Part shown: positions 1 to 5,335 of the stretch, piece after piece
How positions within the stretch are numbered: the first letter of the stretch is position 1
How the letters are laid out: each line of letters begins with the position of its first letter
NCBI GenBank assembly: GCA_033763635.1
Contig: JANRKG010000369.1
Location: 1-5,335 of the forward strand
Length of the DNA stretch: 5,335 bases
Direction of reading: 5' to 3'
Source: JANRKG01 sp033763635
GTDB lineage: Bacteria; Cyanobacteriota; Cyanobacteriia; GCF-001939115
Notes under the pieces: model-generated
What the model was told of the DNA's origin: nothing
Databases searched by the model: none
The model's input: the letters and a program-made list of their open reading frames with translations, nothing else
Position numbers and translations under genes: made by a program

Positions 1-2
1 GT

Positions 3-1019
3 ATCACCAGTCTGATTGTTCCAAATAAGTTGGGATCGGCCCGATATGCTGGGGCCGCTCGGCAGTTATTGACCGAACAACATCATCTTTTTGCCATCCG
101 CGATTATTCCCGCATTCCTGTTTTTCCCGTTGCGGTGTACCCGATCGTCTACTGGGTCCGCAAAGCCCTTCCCCCAACGGATACCCTCGTTTGCTACGAA
201 CAGGTGCAAAGTGTTGTAGATGGGATCGAACAGGTGAACGCTTCTTCTTTGCAGATTGATCACTCCCCAAAGCCCTGGCCCATTTTTGCCCACCCGATCG
301 CCACAAATGTGATGGCTCGTTTAAGGGAATTGCCAACCCTGGGGCAGATAACCCAGGTCATAGGGGCAGCGACGGTCGCAGAGGCTTATCAGCTTCAACC
401 GCTGCTCCGGGACGGTCCCCGCGACGCTCCAGGGCTGAAGTTCATCAACAGTGGAACGATCGATCGCTATCAGATCCGTTGGGGTGAAAAGCCCTGTCGT
501 TACCTGGGGCAGGTCTACCAACATCCTCACTTACCGCAGGAATTACTAAATAGTCTCTCTCCGAAACGGCTCCACCAGGCCACCCAGCCCAAACTCGTTC
601 TCGCAGGGATGACCCGCGCTCTAGAAGGAATTCTCGATCGCGATGGCACTCTGCTAGCTGGGAAATCAACCACGGTGATCACAGCATCCCTGGATTTGTT
701 TTACCTGTTAGCACTTCTCAATAGCAAACTTCTGAGTTTTGTCTATCAAAGCCTTTATGGGGGCGATCGGCTGCAAGGAGGATACTTACGCATTGGTCCT
801 CCCCAAATTCGCACGCTTCCAATCGTCAATCCAGACCTGAGCATTTCAGATGAAAGGCAAGGGTATCAAACCCTGATTGCCCTGTCGCAGCAACGGTGTC
901 AGGAGCAGATCGCTCCAGAGATCGCTCAGGAACTGGAAGACCAGATTGATAGCTGGGTTTATCGACTGTATGGGTTGAGCGATCGGGAGATTGCAGGAAT
1001 TGAGGGGCGATCGGACTGA
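3..1019 (+). CDS. Eco57I/TaqI-like DNA methyltransferase or type IIG restriction-modification protein, C-terminal part (5' end outside window)
   Basis: The frame is open to the left edge, so 338 residues of a longer protein are visible. A TTG at 30 is only an internal leucine, because the conserved-looking segment LIVPNKL (fragment residues 4-10) straddles it. That segment, followed by a Y-A-x3-R helix, resembles what follows the catalytic NPPY region in Eco57I-type adenine methyltransferases; the NPPY core itself would lie upstream, outside the window. Fragment residues about 140-280 match the TaqI-like target-recognition domain: KFINSGTIDRY, then a KLVLAGMTRALEGILD strand-rich stretch, then LLALLNSKLLSFVY, and a GGYLRIGPPQIRTLPI ending. 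Such domains read the DNA target site in type IIG enzymes and in phage-defence methyltransferases such as PglX/BrxX. The C-terminal end (LEDQIDSWVYRLYGLSDREI) is the usual family ending. Whether a nuclease domain exists cannot be seen. miaB follows after 166 bp on the same strand. Family assignment is confident; the exact type is open. Confidence 0.82.
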   Translation: MTSLIVPNKLGSARYAGAARQLLTEQHHLFAIRDYSRIPVFPVAVYPIVYWVRKALPPTDTLVCYEQVQSVVDGIEQVNASSLQIDHSPKPWPIFAHPIATNVMARLRELPTLGQITQVIGAATVAEAYQLQPLLRDGPRDAPGLKFINSGTIDRYQIRWGEKPCRYLGQVYQHPHLPQELLNSLSPKRLHQATQPKLVLAGMTRALEGILDRDGTLLAGKSTTVITASLDLFYLLALLNSKLLSFVYQSLYGGDRLQGGYLRIGPPQIRTLPIVNPDLSISDERQGYQTLIALSQQRCQEQIAPEIAQELEDQIDSWVYRLYGLSDREIAGIEGRSD

Positions 1020-1076
1020 GCCTTTGAACGATCGTTCTCGTGCAGGGTTGTTACGGAGCGAACAGGCAAGGAACCC

Positions 1077-1082
1077 TATAAT
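1077..1082 (+). promoter_or_regulatory. Candidate -10 element (TATAAT) upstream of miaB
   Basis: This is a perfect TATAAT 104 bases before the miaB ATG and 57 bases after the stop of the upstream gene. No good -35 box stands at 16-18 bases: the hexamer at that distance is CGGAGC, and TTGTTA at 1048-1053 is 23 bases away. A start near 1089 would give a leader of about 97 nt. It is the best promoter candidate for miaB, but the missing -35 keeps confidence modest. Confidence 0.45.
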
Positions 1083-1120
1083 AGAAACAGCGATTCGACG
1101 CAAATCATTGCGCCGTTTCT
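1083..1120 (+). other. Overlapping inverted repeats in the miaB leader
   Basis: AGAAACAGCG (1083-1092) pairs with CGCCGTTTCT (1111-1120) with one A-C mismatch. A smaller perfect stem, CGCAA (1099-1103) with TTGCG (1108-1112) and loop ATCA, shares bases 1111-1112 with the larger one, so the two cannot both form in full. They begin at the predicted transcription start. They could be an RNA leader structure or a protein-binding dyad; nothing shows which. Confidence 0.35.
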
Positions 1121-1148
1121 GTCTGCCTGTTTTCAGACTTTTAATTTT
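1121..1148 (+). terminator. Terminator-like hairpin with T-rich tail before miaB
   Basis: GTCTG (1121-1125) and CAGAC (1134-1138) form a perfect 5-bp stem around an 8-nt loop, followed directly by TTTTAATTTT (1139-1148). The short stem makes it a weak intrinsic terminator. It could end the upstream methyltransferase transcript. Because it lies downstream of the TATAAT at 1077, it could also attenuate miaB transcription. Confidence 0.4.
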
Positions 1149-1185
1149 CTGACTGTTCATTTTTTTCCTCGCTTCCGTCTTACCT

Positions 1186-2538
1186 ATGACCTCCCCTTCC
1201 CGCCGTTACCACATCACCACTTTCGGTTGCCAGATGAACAAAGCCGACTCCGAACGGATGGCGGGCATTCTGGAGGAGATGGGGTTTGAGTGGTCAGACA
1301 CTCCCGAAGAAGCAAACTTAATTCTCTACAACACCTGCACAATTCGGGATAATGCAGAACACAAGGTTTATTCTTATCTGGGGCGGCAAGCAAAACGGAA
1401 GCACGAACAACCCGACCTGACCCTGGTGGTCGCCGGATGTGTTGCCCAGCAGGAAGGAGAAGCCTTACTCCGCCGTGTCCCCGAAGTAGATTTGGTGATG
1501 GGACCGCAGCATGCCAATCGTCTGCGGGATCTGCTGGAACAGGTGACAGCGGGCAATCAGGTGGTGGCAACAGAACCCGTTCACATCTTTGAGGACATCA
1601 CTAAGCCCCGACGCGATAGTACCGTCACAGCCTGGGTGAATGTGATCTACGGTTGCAATGAACGCTGTACCTACTGTGTCGTGCCCAATGTGCGTGGGGT
1701 GGAACAATCCCGCACGCCAGAGGCGATTCGCACTGAGATGGAAGGTTTGGGCCGCCAGGGCTACCGGGAAGTGACTTTGCTGGGGCAGAATATCGATGCC
1801 TATGGGCGAGATTTACCGGGAGCCACCCCCGAAGGTCGTCACCAACATACCCTGACAGATTTGTTGTACTACGTGCATGATGTGCCAGGAATTGAGCGAC
1901 TTCGCTTTGCAACCAGCCATCCCCGGTACTTCACAGAACGGTTGATCCGGGCCTGTGCAGAACTGCCCAAGGTTTGTGAACATTTCCATATTCCCTTCCA
2001 GTCGGGAGACAACGAGATCCTGAAGGCAATGGGGCGGGGATATACCCAGGAGCGTTATCGCCGCATTATTGATCAGATTCGCAGTTATATGCCCGATGCT
2101 GCGATCAGTGCAGATGTGATTGTTGGCTTTCCGGGGGAAACGGAAGCGCAATTTGAAAGCACCCTTAAACTGGTTGACGATATTGGGTTTGATCTGGTGA
2201 ATACGGCAGCCTACTCCCCCCGTCCTGGCACCCCCGCCGCGCTTTGGGAAAATCAGTTACCTGAAGCAGTCAAGGACGATCGCCTTCAACAATTAAACCG
2301 ATTGGTGTCTGTGCGGGCGATGGAACGATCGCAGCGCTACCAGGGCCGCATTGAAGAGGTACTGGTGGAAGATCAAAATCCCAAAGACCCCACTCAAGTC
2401 ATGGGCCGGACTCGTGGCAATCGCCTCACGTTTTTCCCTGGAGACATTGCAACCCTGAGAGGTCAACTTATCTCAGTCCACATTACCGAAATTCGCGCCT
2501 TCAGCCTGACGGGAGAACGGGTGGCCGTTACGGTTTAG
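1186..2538 (+). CDS. miaB: tRNA-2-methylthio-N6-dimethylallyladenosine synthase MiaB
   Basis: MiaB is a cytoplasmic radical-SAM methylthiotransferase that converts i6A37 to ms2i6A37 next to the anticodon of tRNAs reading U-initial codons. The 450-residue protein has the normal family length and three-domain order. The N-terminal UPF0004 domain (about 8-130) carries the auxiliary-cluster cysteines C15 in FGCQMN, C51 in NTCTIR and C85 in VAGCVAQQ. The radical-SAM domain has C157, C161 and C164 in [12 protein letters not shown], followed by the family segments [11 protein letters not shown] (197-207), [10 protein letters not shown] (267-276) and [11 protein letters not shown] (310-320). The TRAM RNA-binding domain occupies about 380-448. 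FQSGD together with the long TRAM fits MiaB better than RimO or MtaB. The ATG at 1186 begins just ahead of the conserved N-terminal [11 protein letters not shown]. It has no Shine-Dalgarno; the 47 bases before it are pyrimidine-rich. Nothing essential is missing. ddl follows after 107 bp. Confidence 0.97.
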   Translation: MTSPSRRYHITTFGCQMNKADSERMAGILEEMGFEWSDTPEEANLILYNTCTIRDNAEHKVYSYLGRQAKRKHEQPDLTLVVAGCVAQQEGEALLRRVPEVDLVMGPQHANRLRDLLEQVTAGNQVVATEPVHIFEDITKPRRDSTVTAWVNVIYGCNERCTYCVVPNVRGVEQSRTPEAIRTEMEGLGRQGYREVTLLGQNIDAYGRDLPGATPEGRHQHTLTDLLYYVHDVPGIERLRFATSHPRYFTERLIRACAELPKVCEHFHIPFQSGDNEILKAMGRGYTQERYRRIIDQIRSYMPDAAISADVIVGFPGETEAQFESTLKLVDDIGFDLVNTAAYSPRPGTPAALWENQLPEAVKDDRLQQLNRLVSVRAMERSQRYQGRIEEVLVEDQNPKDPTQVMGRTRGNRLTFFPGDIATLRGQLISVHITEIRAFSLTGERVAVTV

Positions 2539-2629
2539 GGATGCAAACGTTCCCGTTTCGATTCCTCGATCCCCGTTCCTAATTTCCTACCTCCCATTCC
2601 CCATCCCGTGTTACCCTACTGCGATAGTT

Positions 2630-2636
2630 AGGAAGG
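2630..2636 (+). promoter_or_regulatory. Ribosome binding site of ddl
   Basis: AGGAAGG ends 9 bases before the ATG at 2646 and is a good Shine-Dalgarno-like match. It supports this start. It contrasts with miaB, which has none. Confidence 0.65.
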
Positions 2637-2645
2637 GAAATCACG

Positions 2646-3707
2646 ATGGTGAAGCGACGAGTCGGGCTGTTGTTCGGAGGACGATCGGGGGAACATGAAG
2701 TGTCGATCCGGTCAGGACAGGCCATTCTCCGAGGATTGACCAATAGCCAGAACGCCGACAAGTACGAAGTCTTACCGTTTTACATCCAAAAAGATGGACG
2801 CTGGGCAGCGGGAGAGGTCGCAGCCCAGGTGTTAGCGTCTGGTCGCCCCCTGGCAAGTGAGGAGGAAACAGCCGATCGCGCTTCCCTGTGGCAGTTCCCA
2901 CCATCAGCCAGCACAATCGAAGTTTGGTTTCCCATTCTGCATGGTCCTAATGGAGAAGATGGAACCATTCAGGGTTTACTGCAACTGTTACAGGTGCCCT
3001 ATGTTGGGTCGGGGGTACTCGCTTCCTCAGTGGGCATGGATAAGATTGCCATGAAACACGCCTTTGCCCAGGCTGGCTTGCCCCAGGTGAAGTATCAGAT
3101 CATTAGCCGATCGCAGGTCTGGTCCAATCCCTGCGTTTATCCCCAACTTTGTGACGAAATTGAGGCGAATCTGGGCTATCCCTGTTTCGTGAAACCTGCA
3201 AATCTCGGTTCTTCGGTAGGAATTTCTAAGGTGCGGACCCGTGCCCAACTCGAAGCGGCCCTGGATAGCGCCGCCAGCTACGATCGTCGTCTGATCGTCG
3301 AGGCTGGAGTTCCATCTCCCCGCGAAGTGGAATGTGCCGTGCTGGGTAACGATCAGCCCCGTGCTTCCGTCATCGGGGAAATTACTTACGATAGTGACTT
3401 TTATGATTATGAAACGAAGTACACAGAAGGACGGGCAGGACTGCAAATTCCAGCCCATTTACCCGATACGATCGTCCAACAGATCCAGGAAATGGCTCTG
3501 AAAGCTTTTGGGGAGATCGATGCAGCAGGACTATCCCGCGTGGATTTCTTCTATGTCGAAGCGACCGGGGAAATTTTTGTCAATGAGATCAATACCCTGC
3601 CGGGCTTCACAGCCACCAGCATGTACCCTGTGCTTTGGGAAGCAACGGGACTTGCGTTTCCCGATCTAGTGGATCAATTAGTGCAACTTGCTCTGGAAAA
3701 CCGATGA
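2646..3707 (+). CDS. ddl: D-alanine--D-alanine ligase
   Basis: This cytoplasmic ATP-grasp ligase joins two D-alanines, with ATP cleavage, to make the dipeptide end of the peptidoglycan precursor. The protein has 353 residues, longer than E. coli DdlB (306) and close to the DdlA-like length. Visible motifs are [11 protein letters not shown] (10-20, with E16 aligned to DdlB E15), signature [12 protein letters not shown] (99-110), [12 protein letters not shown] (181-192, K183 and S189 aligned to K144 and S150), the omega-loop DYETKY (254-259, K258 and Y259 aligned to K215 and Y216), SRVDFF (R298 and D300) and [10 protein letters not shown] (E314 and N316, metal binding). Keeping Y259 at the Y216 position fits an ordinary D-Ala-D-Ala enzyme rather than a D-Ala-D-Lac type; this is inferred by hand alignment. 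The ATG is backed by a ribosome binding site. A 107-bp gap to miaB on the same strand allows co-transcription. No strong terminator follows. Confidence 0.97.
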   Translation: MVKRRVGLLFGGRSGEHEVSIRSGQAILRGLTNSQNADKYEVLPFYIQKDGRWAAGEVAAQVLASGRPLASEEETADRASLWQFPPSASTIEVWFPILHGPNGEDGTIQGLLQLLQVPYVGSGVLASSVGMDKIAMKHAFAQAGLPQVKYQIISRSQVWSNPCVYPQLCDEIEANLGYPCFVKPANLGSSVGISKVRTRAQLEAALDSAASYDRRLIVEAGVPSPREVECAVLGNDQPRASVIGEITYDSDFYDYETKYTEGRAGLQIPAHLPDTIVQQIQEMALKAFGEIDAAGLSRVDFFYVEATGEIFVNEINTLPGFTATSMYPVLWEATGLAFPDLVDQLVQLALENR

Positions 3708-3761
3708 AATGACAACCGTGAAATTTCGCACCCGATTGGGCTTATTCTATCGAGAGATGGC

Positions 3762-3790
3762 TTGACGCTTTTGAGTAACTAAAGTGTAAT
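3762..3790 (+). promoter_or_regulatory. Sigma-70-type promoter upstream of the unknown membrane protein
   Basis: TTGACG (3762-3767, 5 of 6 to TTGACA) and TGTAAT (3785-3790, 5 of 6 to TATAAT) are separated by exactly 17 bases. This is the best-formed promoter in the window. Predicted initiation is near 3797, giving about 82 nt of leader to the ATG at 3879, or only 13 nt to the alternative TTG at 3810. It implies that the membrane-protein gene can be transcribed independently of ddl. Confidence 0.6.
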
Positions 3791-3878
3791 TTAGAAGCTA
3801 GTTTTTTTATTGTCTGTCAGTATTATCCTAGGGCACTGCGATCGGGCTAGAAATTACCTCCTTGTTAACCCATTACTT

Positions 3879-4718
3879 ATGGTTGGACCCCATCCTCCAT
3901 CTCCTAAACAACGATTCCTGAATCTCCTGGTTTTCTTCCTGTGGAAGCGACCCCAGGTTCTTTGGGTGCTGCTGTGGCTGGTGATGATGTTAATGGCTGG
4001 AGCGGCATTGAGTAGCTTGTTAAGCCCCGGTCTGCGGGTGCAGGAGGCTCAGGTGGAAACTGCCGCTTCATTGGTGACTCAGGAATCGCCTACCCCAGGT
4101 GAATCTCCGATCGTTTCCGCCGATCGCCCCCCAGAAACCACGCCTCCCGTTCGAGCAACCCAACTCGCAGTCCCCCCTCAAGACCATCGGATGATTCGTA
4201 CCCTCTGGCTAGCGGGGGGGCTGGCTCTCATGGGAACCCTGGCATCCCTGATGTTACTCAAACAAATTAATCCAAAAAAACCTGCCAGAGTCACCCGACG
4301 ATCGGGAAGACGCGCCTCAACCTCTCACTATCCCTTTGCGAAAAAAACACTGGTTGAAAAACCATTGCTTGAAAAGCCACTGGTTGAAAAAACAACTGGG
4401 CGATCGGCAGGCATTCCTCCTCAAAAAGTTTCTCCCAAAGCTGCCCAGACGGTTACGCCTCCCCCTCGTGCTTCCGGCATCCAAGAAAACCGAAAGCCTG
4501 TCCCTCCCCGGCCTCCAGTCCCCCTCCGAGTAACCCCTTCCACCCAGGTTCGCCAAACCCAAGCGGTGGTAAGCAAGCGGCGCAACCGTTCTACCGCAGG
4601 ACATCCACCCAGGGTGACGATCGTTCCTCCCGAACAAAGCCATGCCCTTGACCTGCGGGGACAGACGAATCTTGCAGAAATGGTGGACATTCGCAAACGC
4701 AGAGCCAACTACCGATAA
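3879..4718 (+). CDS. Uncharacterised basic, proline-rich protein with two membrane segments
   Basis: I do not recognise this 279-residue protein. It has a short basic N-terminus, a first hydrophobic segment at about 27-49 (LWVLLWLVMMLMAGAAL core) and a 57-residue loop rich in P, E, T and S. A second hydrophobic segment at about 107-128 (LWLAGGLALMGTLASLMLL) is followed by a long K/R/P-rich region. The basic flanks (KR before the first segment, KK and many R after the second) predict both ends in the cytoplasm with the loop outside. Residues 158-172 are a tandem pentapeptide repeat. The last stretch, LAEMVDIRKRR near the C-terminus, is the least low-complexity part and may be a conserved tail. 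No enzymatic motif is visible. The ATG at 3879 has no Shine-Dalgarno; an in-frame TTG at 3810 would add 23 residues but also lacks one. The gene has its own promoter and lies between ddl and ccmK. A membrane anchor or scaffold role is only a guess. Confidence 0.72.
   Translation: MVGPHPPSPKQRFLNLLVFFLWKRPQVLWVLLWLVMMLMAGAALSSLLSPGLRVQEAQVETAASLVTQESPTPGESPIVSADRPPETTPPVRATQLAVPPQDHRMIRTLWLAGGLALMGTLASLMLLKQINPKKPARVTRRSGRRASTSHYPFAKKTLVEKPLLEKPLVEKTTGRSAGIPPQKVSPKAAQTVTPPPRASGIQENRKPVPPRPPVPLRVTPSTQVRQTQAVVSKRRNRSTAGHPPRVTIVPPEQSHALDLRGQTNLAEMVDIRKRRANYR
4350..4394 (+). repeat. Three in-frame 15-bp tandem repeats (LVEKP/LLEKP/LVEKT)
   Basis: Three consecutive 15-base units at 4350-4364, 4365-4379 and 4380-4394 encode LVEKP, LLEKP and LVEKT. 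Units one and three differ at one base (CCA versus ACA in the last codon); the middle unit differs from the first at three. The repeat lies just after the second membrane segment, in the predicted cytoplasmic region, and interrupts an otherwise basic stretch with a regular E-K pattern. Such units commonly vary in number between strains through slippage. Confidence 0.8.
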
Positions 4719-4750
4719 GGCAATTTTTTGAAAAGAGCTTACCGATGGGT

Positions 4751-4805
4751 TGCCCTTCGACTCCGCTCAGGGCACAGGTGCTGGTTGAGCGAAGCCGAAA
4801 CCAGC
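4751..4805. repeat. Double-hairpin intergenic repeat with mutually complementary loops
   Basis: Two hairpins of the same design lie side by side. The first is TGCCCT (4751-4756) and AGGGCA (4769-4774) around a 12-nt loop TCGACTCCGCTC. The second is GCTGGTT (4780-4786) and AACCAGC (4799-4805) around a 12-nt loop GAGCGAAGCCGA. The second loop is the reverse complement of the first at 10 of 12 bases, so the unit can fold as two small hairpins or as one long hairpin. The TTCGACTCCGCTCAGGG type of sequence resembles small interspersed palindromic repeats that I recall from cyanobacterial and other bacterial genomes. It carries no gene. Its copy number here is unknown. Confidence 0.7.
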
Positions 4806-4820
4806 GGGGAAATTATTTTC

Positions 4821-4848
4821 CAGAAAAAATCTCCTAAGCAGAAAAAAT
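4821..4848 (+). repeat. Direct repeat CAGAAAAAAT, two copies 18 bp apart
   Basis: CAGAAAAAAT occurs at 4821-4830 and again at 4839-4848, each with a run of six A. The second copy runs into TATAAG (4848-4853), a possible -10 element without a recognisable -35. The A-tracts could bend DNA upstream of ccmK or be a binding site; the short length also allows chance. Confidence 0.35.
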
Positions 4849-4885
4849 ATAAGCAAAGGATCACTCACTGATAAGTAAAGCGTCT

Positions 4886-4897
4886 TACCTTAAGGTA
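4886..4897. promoter_or_regulatory. Perfect 12-bp palindrome TACCTTAAGGTA, possible operator
   Basis: TACCTTAAGGTA is a perfect dyad with no spacer, 76 bases before the ccmK ATG. It is too short and AT-centred to be a terminator and is not followed by a T-run. A site for a dimeric regulator is possible but no factor can be named. Confidence 0.4.
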
Positions 4898-4900
4898 GAA

Positions 4901-4963
4901 ATTCAGTGGATCTTCGAAAACATTCAATGGTAGGGTACTGAATGGATCGATGATTTGATTCAG
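4901..4963 (+). promoter_or_regulatory. Competing inverted repeats in the ccmK leader
   Basis: The element ACTGAAT at 4937-4943 has three possible partners: ATTCAGT at 4901-4907 (7 bp), CATTCA at 4921-4926 (pairing with TGAATG at 4939-4944, 6 bp) and ATTCAG at 4958-4963 (6 bp). Only one pairing can form at a time. The last includes the first two bases of the ccmK Shine-Dalgarno (AGGAG, 4962-4966) and would partly mask it. This is compatible with translational control by alternative folding, but the stems are short and no ligand domain is seen. Confidence 0.35.
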
Positions 4964-4966
4964 GAG
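4962..4966 (+). promoter_or_regulatory. Ribosome binding site of ccmK
   Basis: AGGAG, within AGGAGAG, lies 7 bases before the ATG at 4974, an ideal spacing that fixes the start. It is the last part of a possible inverted repeat (4938-4943 with 4958-4963). Confidence 0.75.
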
Positions 4967-4973
4967 AGTTTTC

Positions 4974-5300
4974 ATGGGCGTTGCGGTTGGTATGGTTGAA
5001 GTGTTGGGGCACCCTCCCGCTCTGGCAGTTGCCGATGTAATGGTGAAAGCAGCGCGTGTAACTCTGGTCGGCTATGAGCGAGTCAGTGGGGCACGGCTGA
5101 CGATTATTGTGCGGGGAGATGTGTCAGAAGTGCAGCGATCGGTGGAGGCAGGGATTGAAGCGGCCCACAAGGTAGCCCCCCAAAGTCCCAAGGAAAAGAC
5201 GCTGTTTCTCTCTTCCCATGTCATTGCCCGCCCCAATGAAAATCTTGACGCGGTTCTGCCGATCCACTTCCGAGCTGCGATCGAACAGTTCCGAGTCTAA
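4974..5300 (+). CDS. ccmK: Carboxysome shell protein, CcmK family (divergent paralogue)
   Basis: The 108-residue protein is a single BMC domain. CcmK proteins form hexamers that tile the facets of the beta-carboxysome, the compartment that holds RuBisCO and carbonic anhydrase. The match is clear: AVGMVE (4-9), D21, [13 protein letters not shown] (23-35), RGDVSEVQ (47-54), AGIEAA (59-64), [10 protein letters not shown] (82-91), AVLPI (93-97) and EQFR (104-107). The edge-contact residues K25 and R86 (CcmK2 K25 and R80) are kept. Three things differ from CcmK1/CcmK2 as I recall them. The pore motif KIGS becomes RVSG (36-39). The N-terminal ETRGFP becomes EVLGHP. The loop before the last strand has about six extra residues ([11 protein letters not shown], 68-78). 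No other ccm gene is visible and unrelated genes lie upstream, so this is probably a satellite copy of the CcmK3-6 kind; I cannot assign the subclass. It has an excellent ribosome binding site and a structured leader. Confidence 0.93.
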   Translation: MGVAVGMVEVLGHPPALAVADVMVKAARVTLVGYERVSGARLTIIVRGDVSEVQRSVEAGIEAAHKVAPQSPKEKTLFLSSHVIARPNENLDAVLPIHFRAAIEQFRV

Positions 5301-5305
5301 CCTTC

Positions 5306-5321
5306 TTCAAAAGAGTTTGAA
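5306..5321 (+). other. Small AT-rich hairpin after ccmK
   Basis: TTCAAA (5306-5311) and TTTGAA (5316-5321) pair perfectly around loop AGAG, five bases after the ccmK stop. No T-run follows (AACTGGCGATCG), so it is not a good intrinsic terminator. It may be an intercistronic structure if a further gene lies beyond the right edge. Confidence 0.3.
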
Positions 5322-5335
5322 ACTGGCGATCGTCC

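Noticed and set aside
4..336. Minus-strand open frame of 110 codons opposite the methyltransferase gene
   Set aside because: The plus-strand frame encodes a coherent family domain; the minus-strand product is low-complexity with no motif.
1214..1570. Minus-strand open frame of 118 codons opposite miaB
   Set aside because: Its product is rich in P, S, R and C without domain features, and it overlaps the cysteine motifs of MiaB.
2615..2629. Extended -10 (TGCGATAGT) as a ddl promoter
   Set aside because: Only 4 of 6 bases match, no -35 is present, and it nearly overlaps the ribosome binding site, leaving almost no leader.
3027..3458. Long minus-strand open frame of 143 codons opposite ddl
   Set aside because: It lies wholly inside ddl, has no ribosome binding site or recognisable domain, and ddl shows every family motif on the plus strand. 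It is a shadow frame.
3731..3740. CCCGATTGGG as a ddl terminator
   Set aside because: The stem is only 3 bp and no T-run follows.
3879..4718. FtsQ, since I recall ddl being followed by ftsQ in some cyanobacteria
   Set aside because: FtsQ has one membrane segment and a large external POTRA domain; this protein has two membrane segments and a basic low-complexity tail.
4730..4738. T-run after the membrane-protein gene as a terminator
   Set aside because: The T-run is not preceded by a stem of useful length.
4974..5300. Main carboxysome operon (ccmK2-ccmK1-ccmL-ccmM-ccmN)
   Set aside because: Only one shell gene is visible, upstream genes are unrelated, and the pore motif is not that of CcmK1/2. 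The downstream side is not visible, so this is a leaning rather than proof.

Overview
The window looks like a piece of a cyanobacterial chromosome of unremarkable base composition. Two things point to this. The gene at the right end is a clear CcmK-type carboxysome shell protein. The hexamer CGATCG, core of the cyanobacterial HIP1 palindrome, occurs about 25 times by eye in 5.3 kb, where roughly 1.3 would be expected by chance. All five genes lie on the plus strand. No tRNA, rRNA, CRISPR array, transposase or prophage gene was seen.

Layout. (1) Positions 3-1019 hold the C-terminal part of a large Eco57I/TaqI-like DNA methyltransferase or restriction-modification protein, cut by the left edge and including its target-recognition domain. 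(2) Positions 1020-1185 are an intergenic leader with a perfect TATAAT, overlapping small hairpins, a terminator-like hairpin and a pyrimidine-rich stretch lacking a Shine-Dalgarno site. (3) Positions 1186-2538 encode MiaB, the tRNA methylthiotransferase, complete with all six iron-sulfur cysteines. (4) Positions 2539-2645 are a short C/T-rich spacer ending in a good ribosome binding site. (5) Positions 2646-3707 encode D-alanine--D-alanine ligase, with all catalytic positions intact. (6) Positions 3708-3878 carry a good sigma-70-type promoter. (7) Positions 3879-4718 encode an unrecognised basic, proline-rich protein with two membrane segments. (8) Positions 4719-4973 form a structured intergenic region with a double-hairpin repeat, A-tract direct repeats, a perfect 12-bp palindrome and competing inverted repeats that reach the next Shine-Dalgarno. 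(9) Positions 4974-5300 encode a divergent CcmK paralogue. (10) Positions 5301-5335 hold only a small AT-rich hairpin.

The genes do not form one pathway: DNA modification, tRNA modification, peptidoglycan precursor synthesis, an unknown membrane protein and a carboxysome shell subunit sit side by side. miaB and ddl could be co-transcribed (107-bp gap, no convincing terminator). The membrane protein and ccmK each appear to have their own control region. The lack of any other ccm gene in view, together with a changed pore motif, suggests a satellite ccmK locus rather than the main carboxysome operon.

I see no clearly new multi-gene system. The items most worth a second look are the ccmK paralogue and its structured leader, the double-hairpin repeat, the unknown membrane protein between ddl and ccmK, and the miaB leader.
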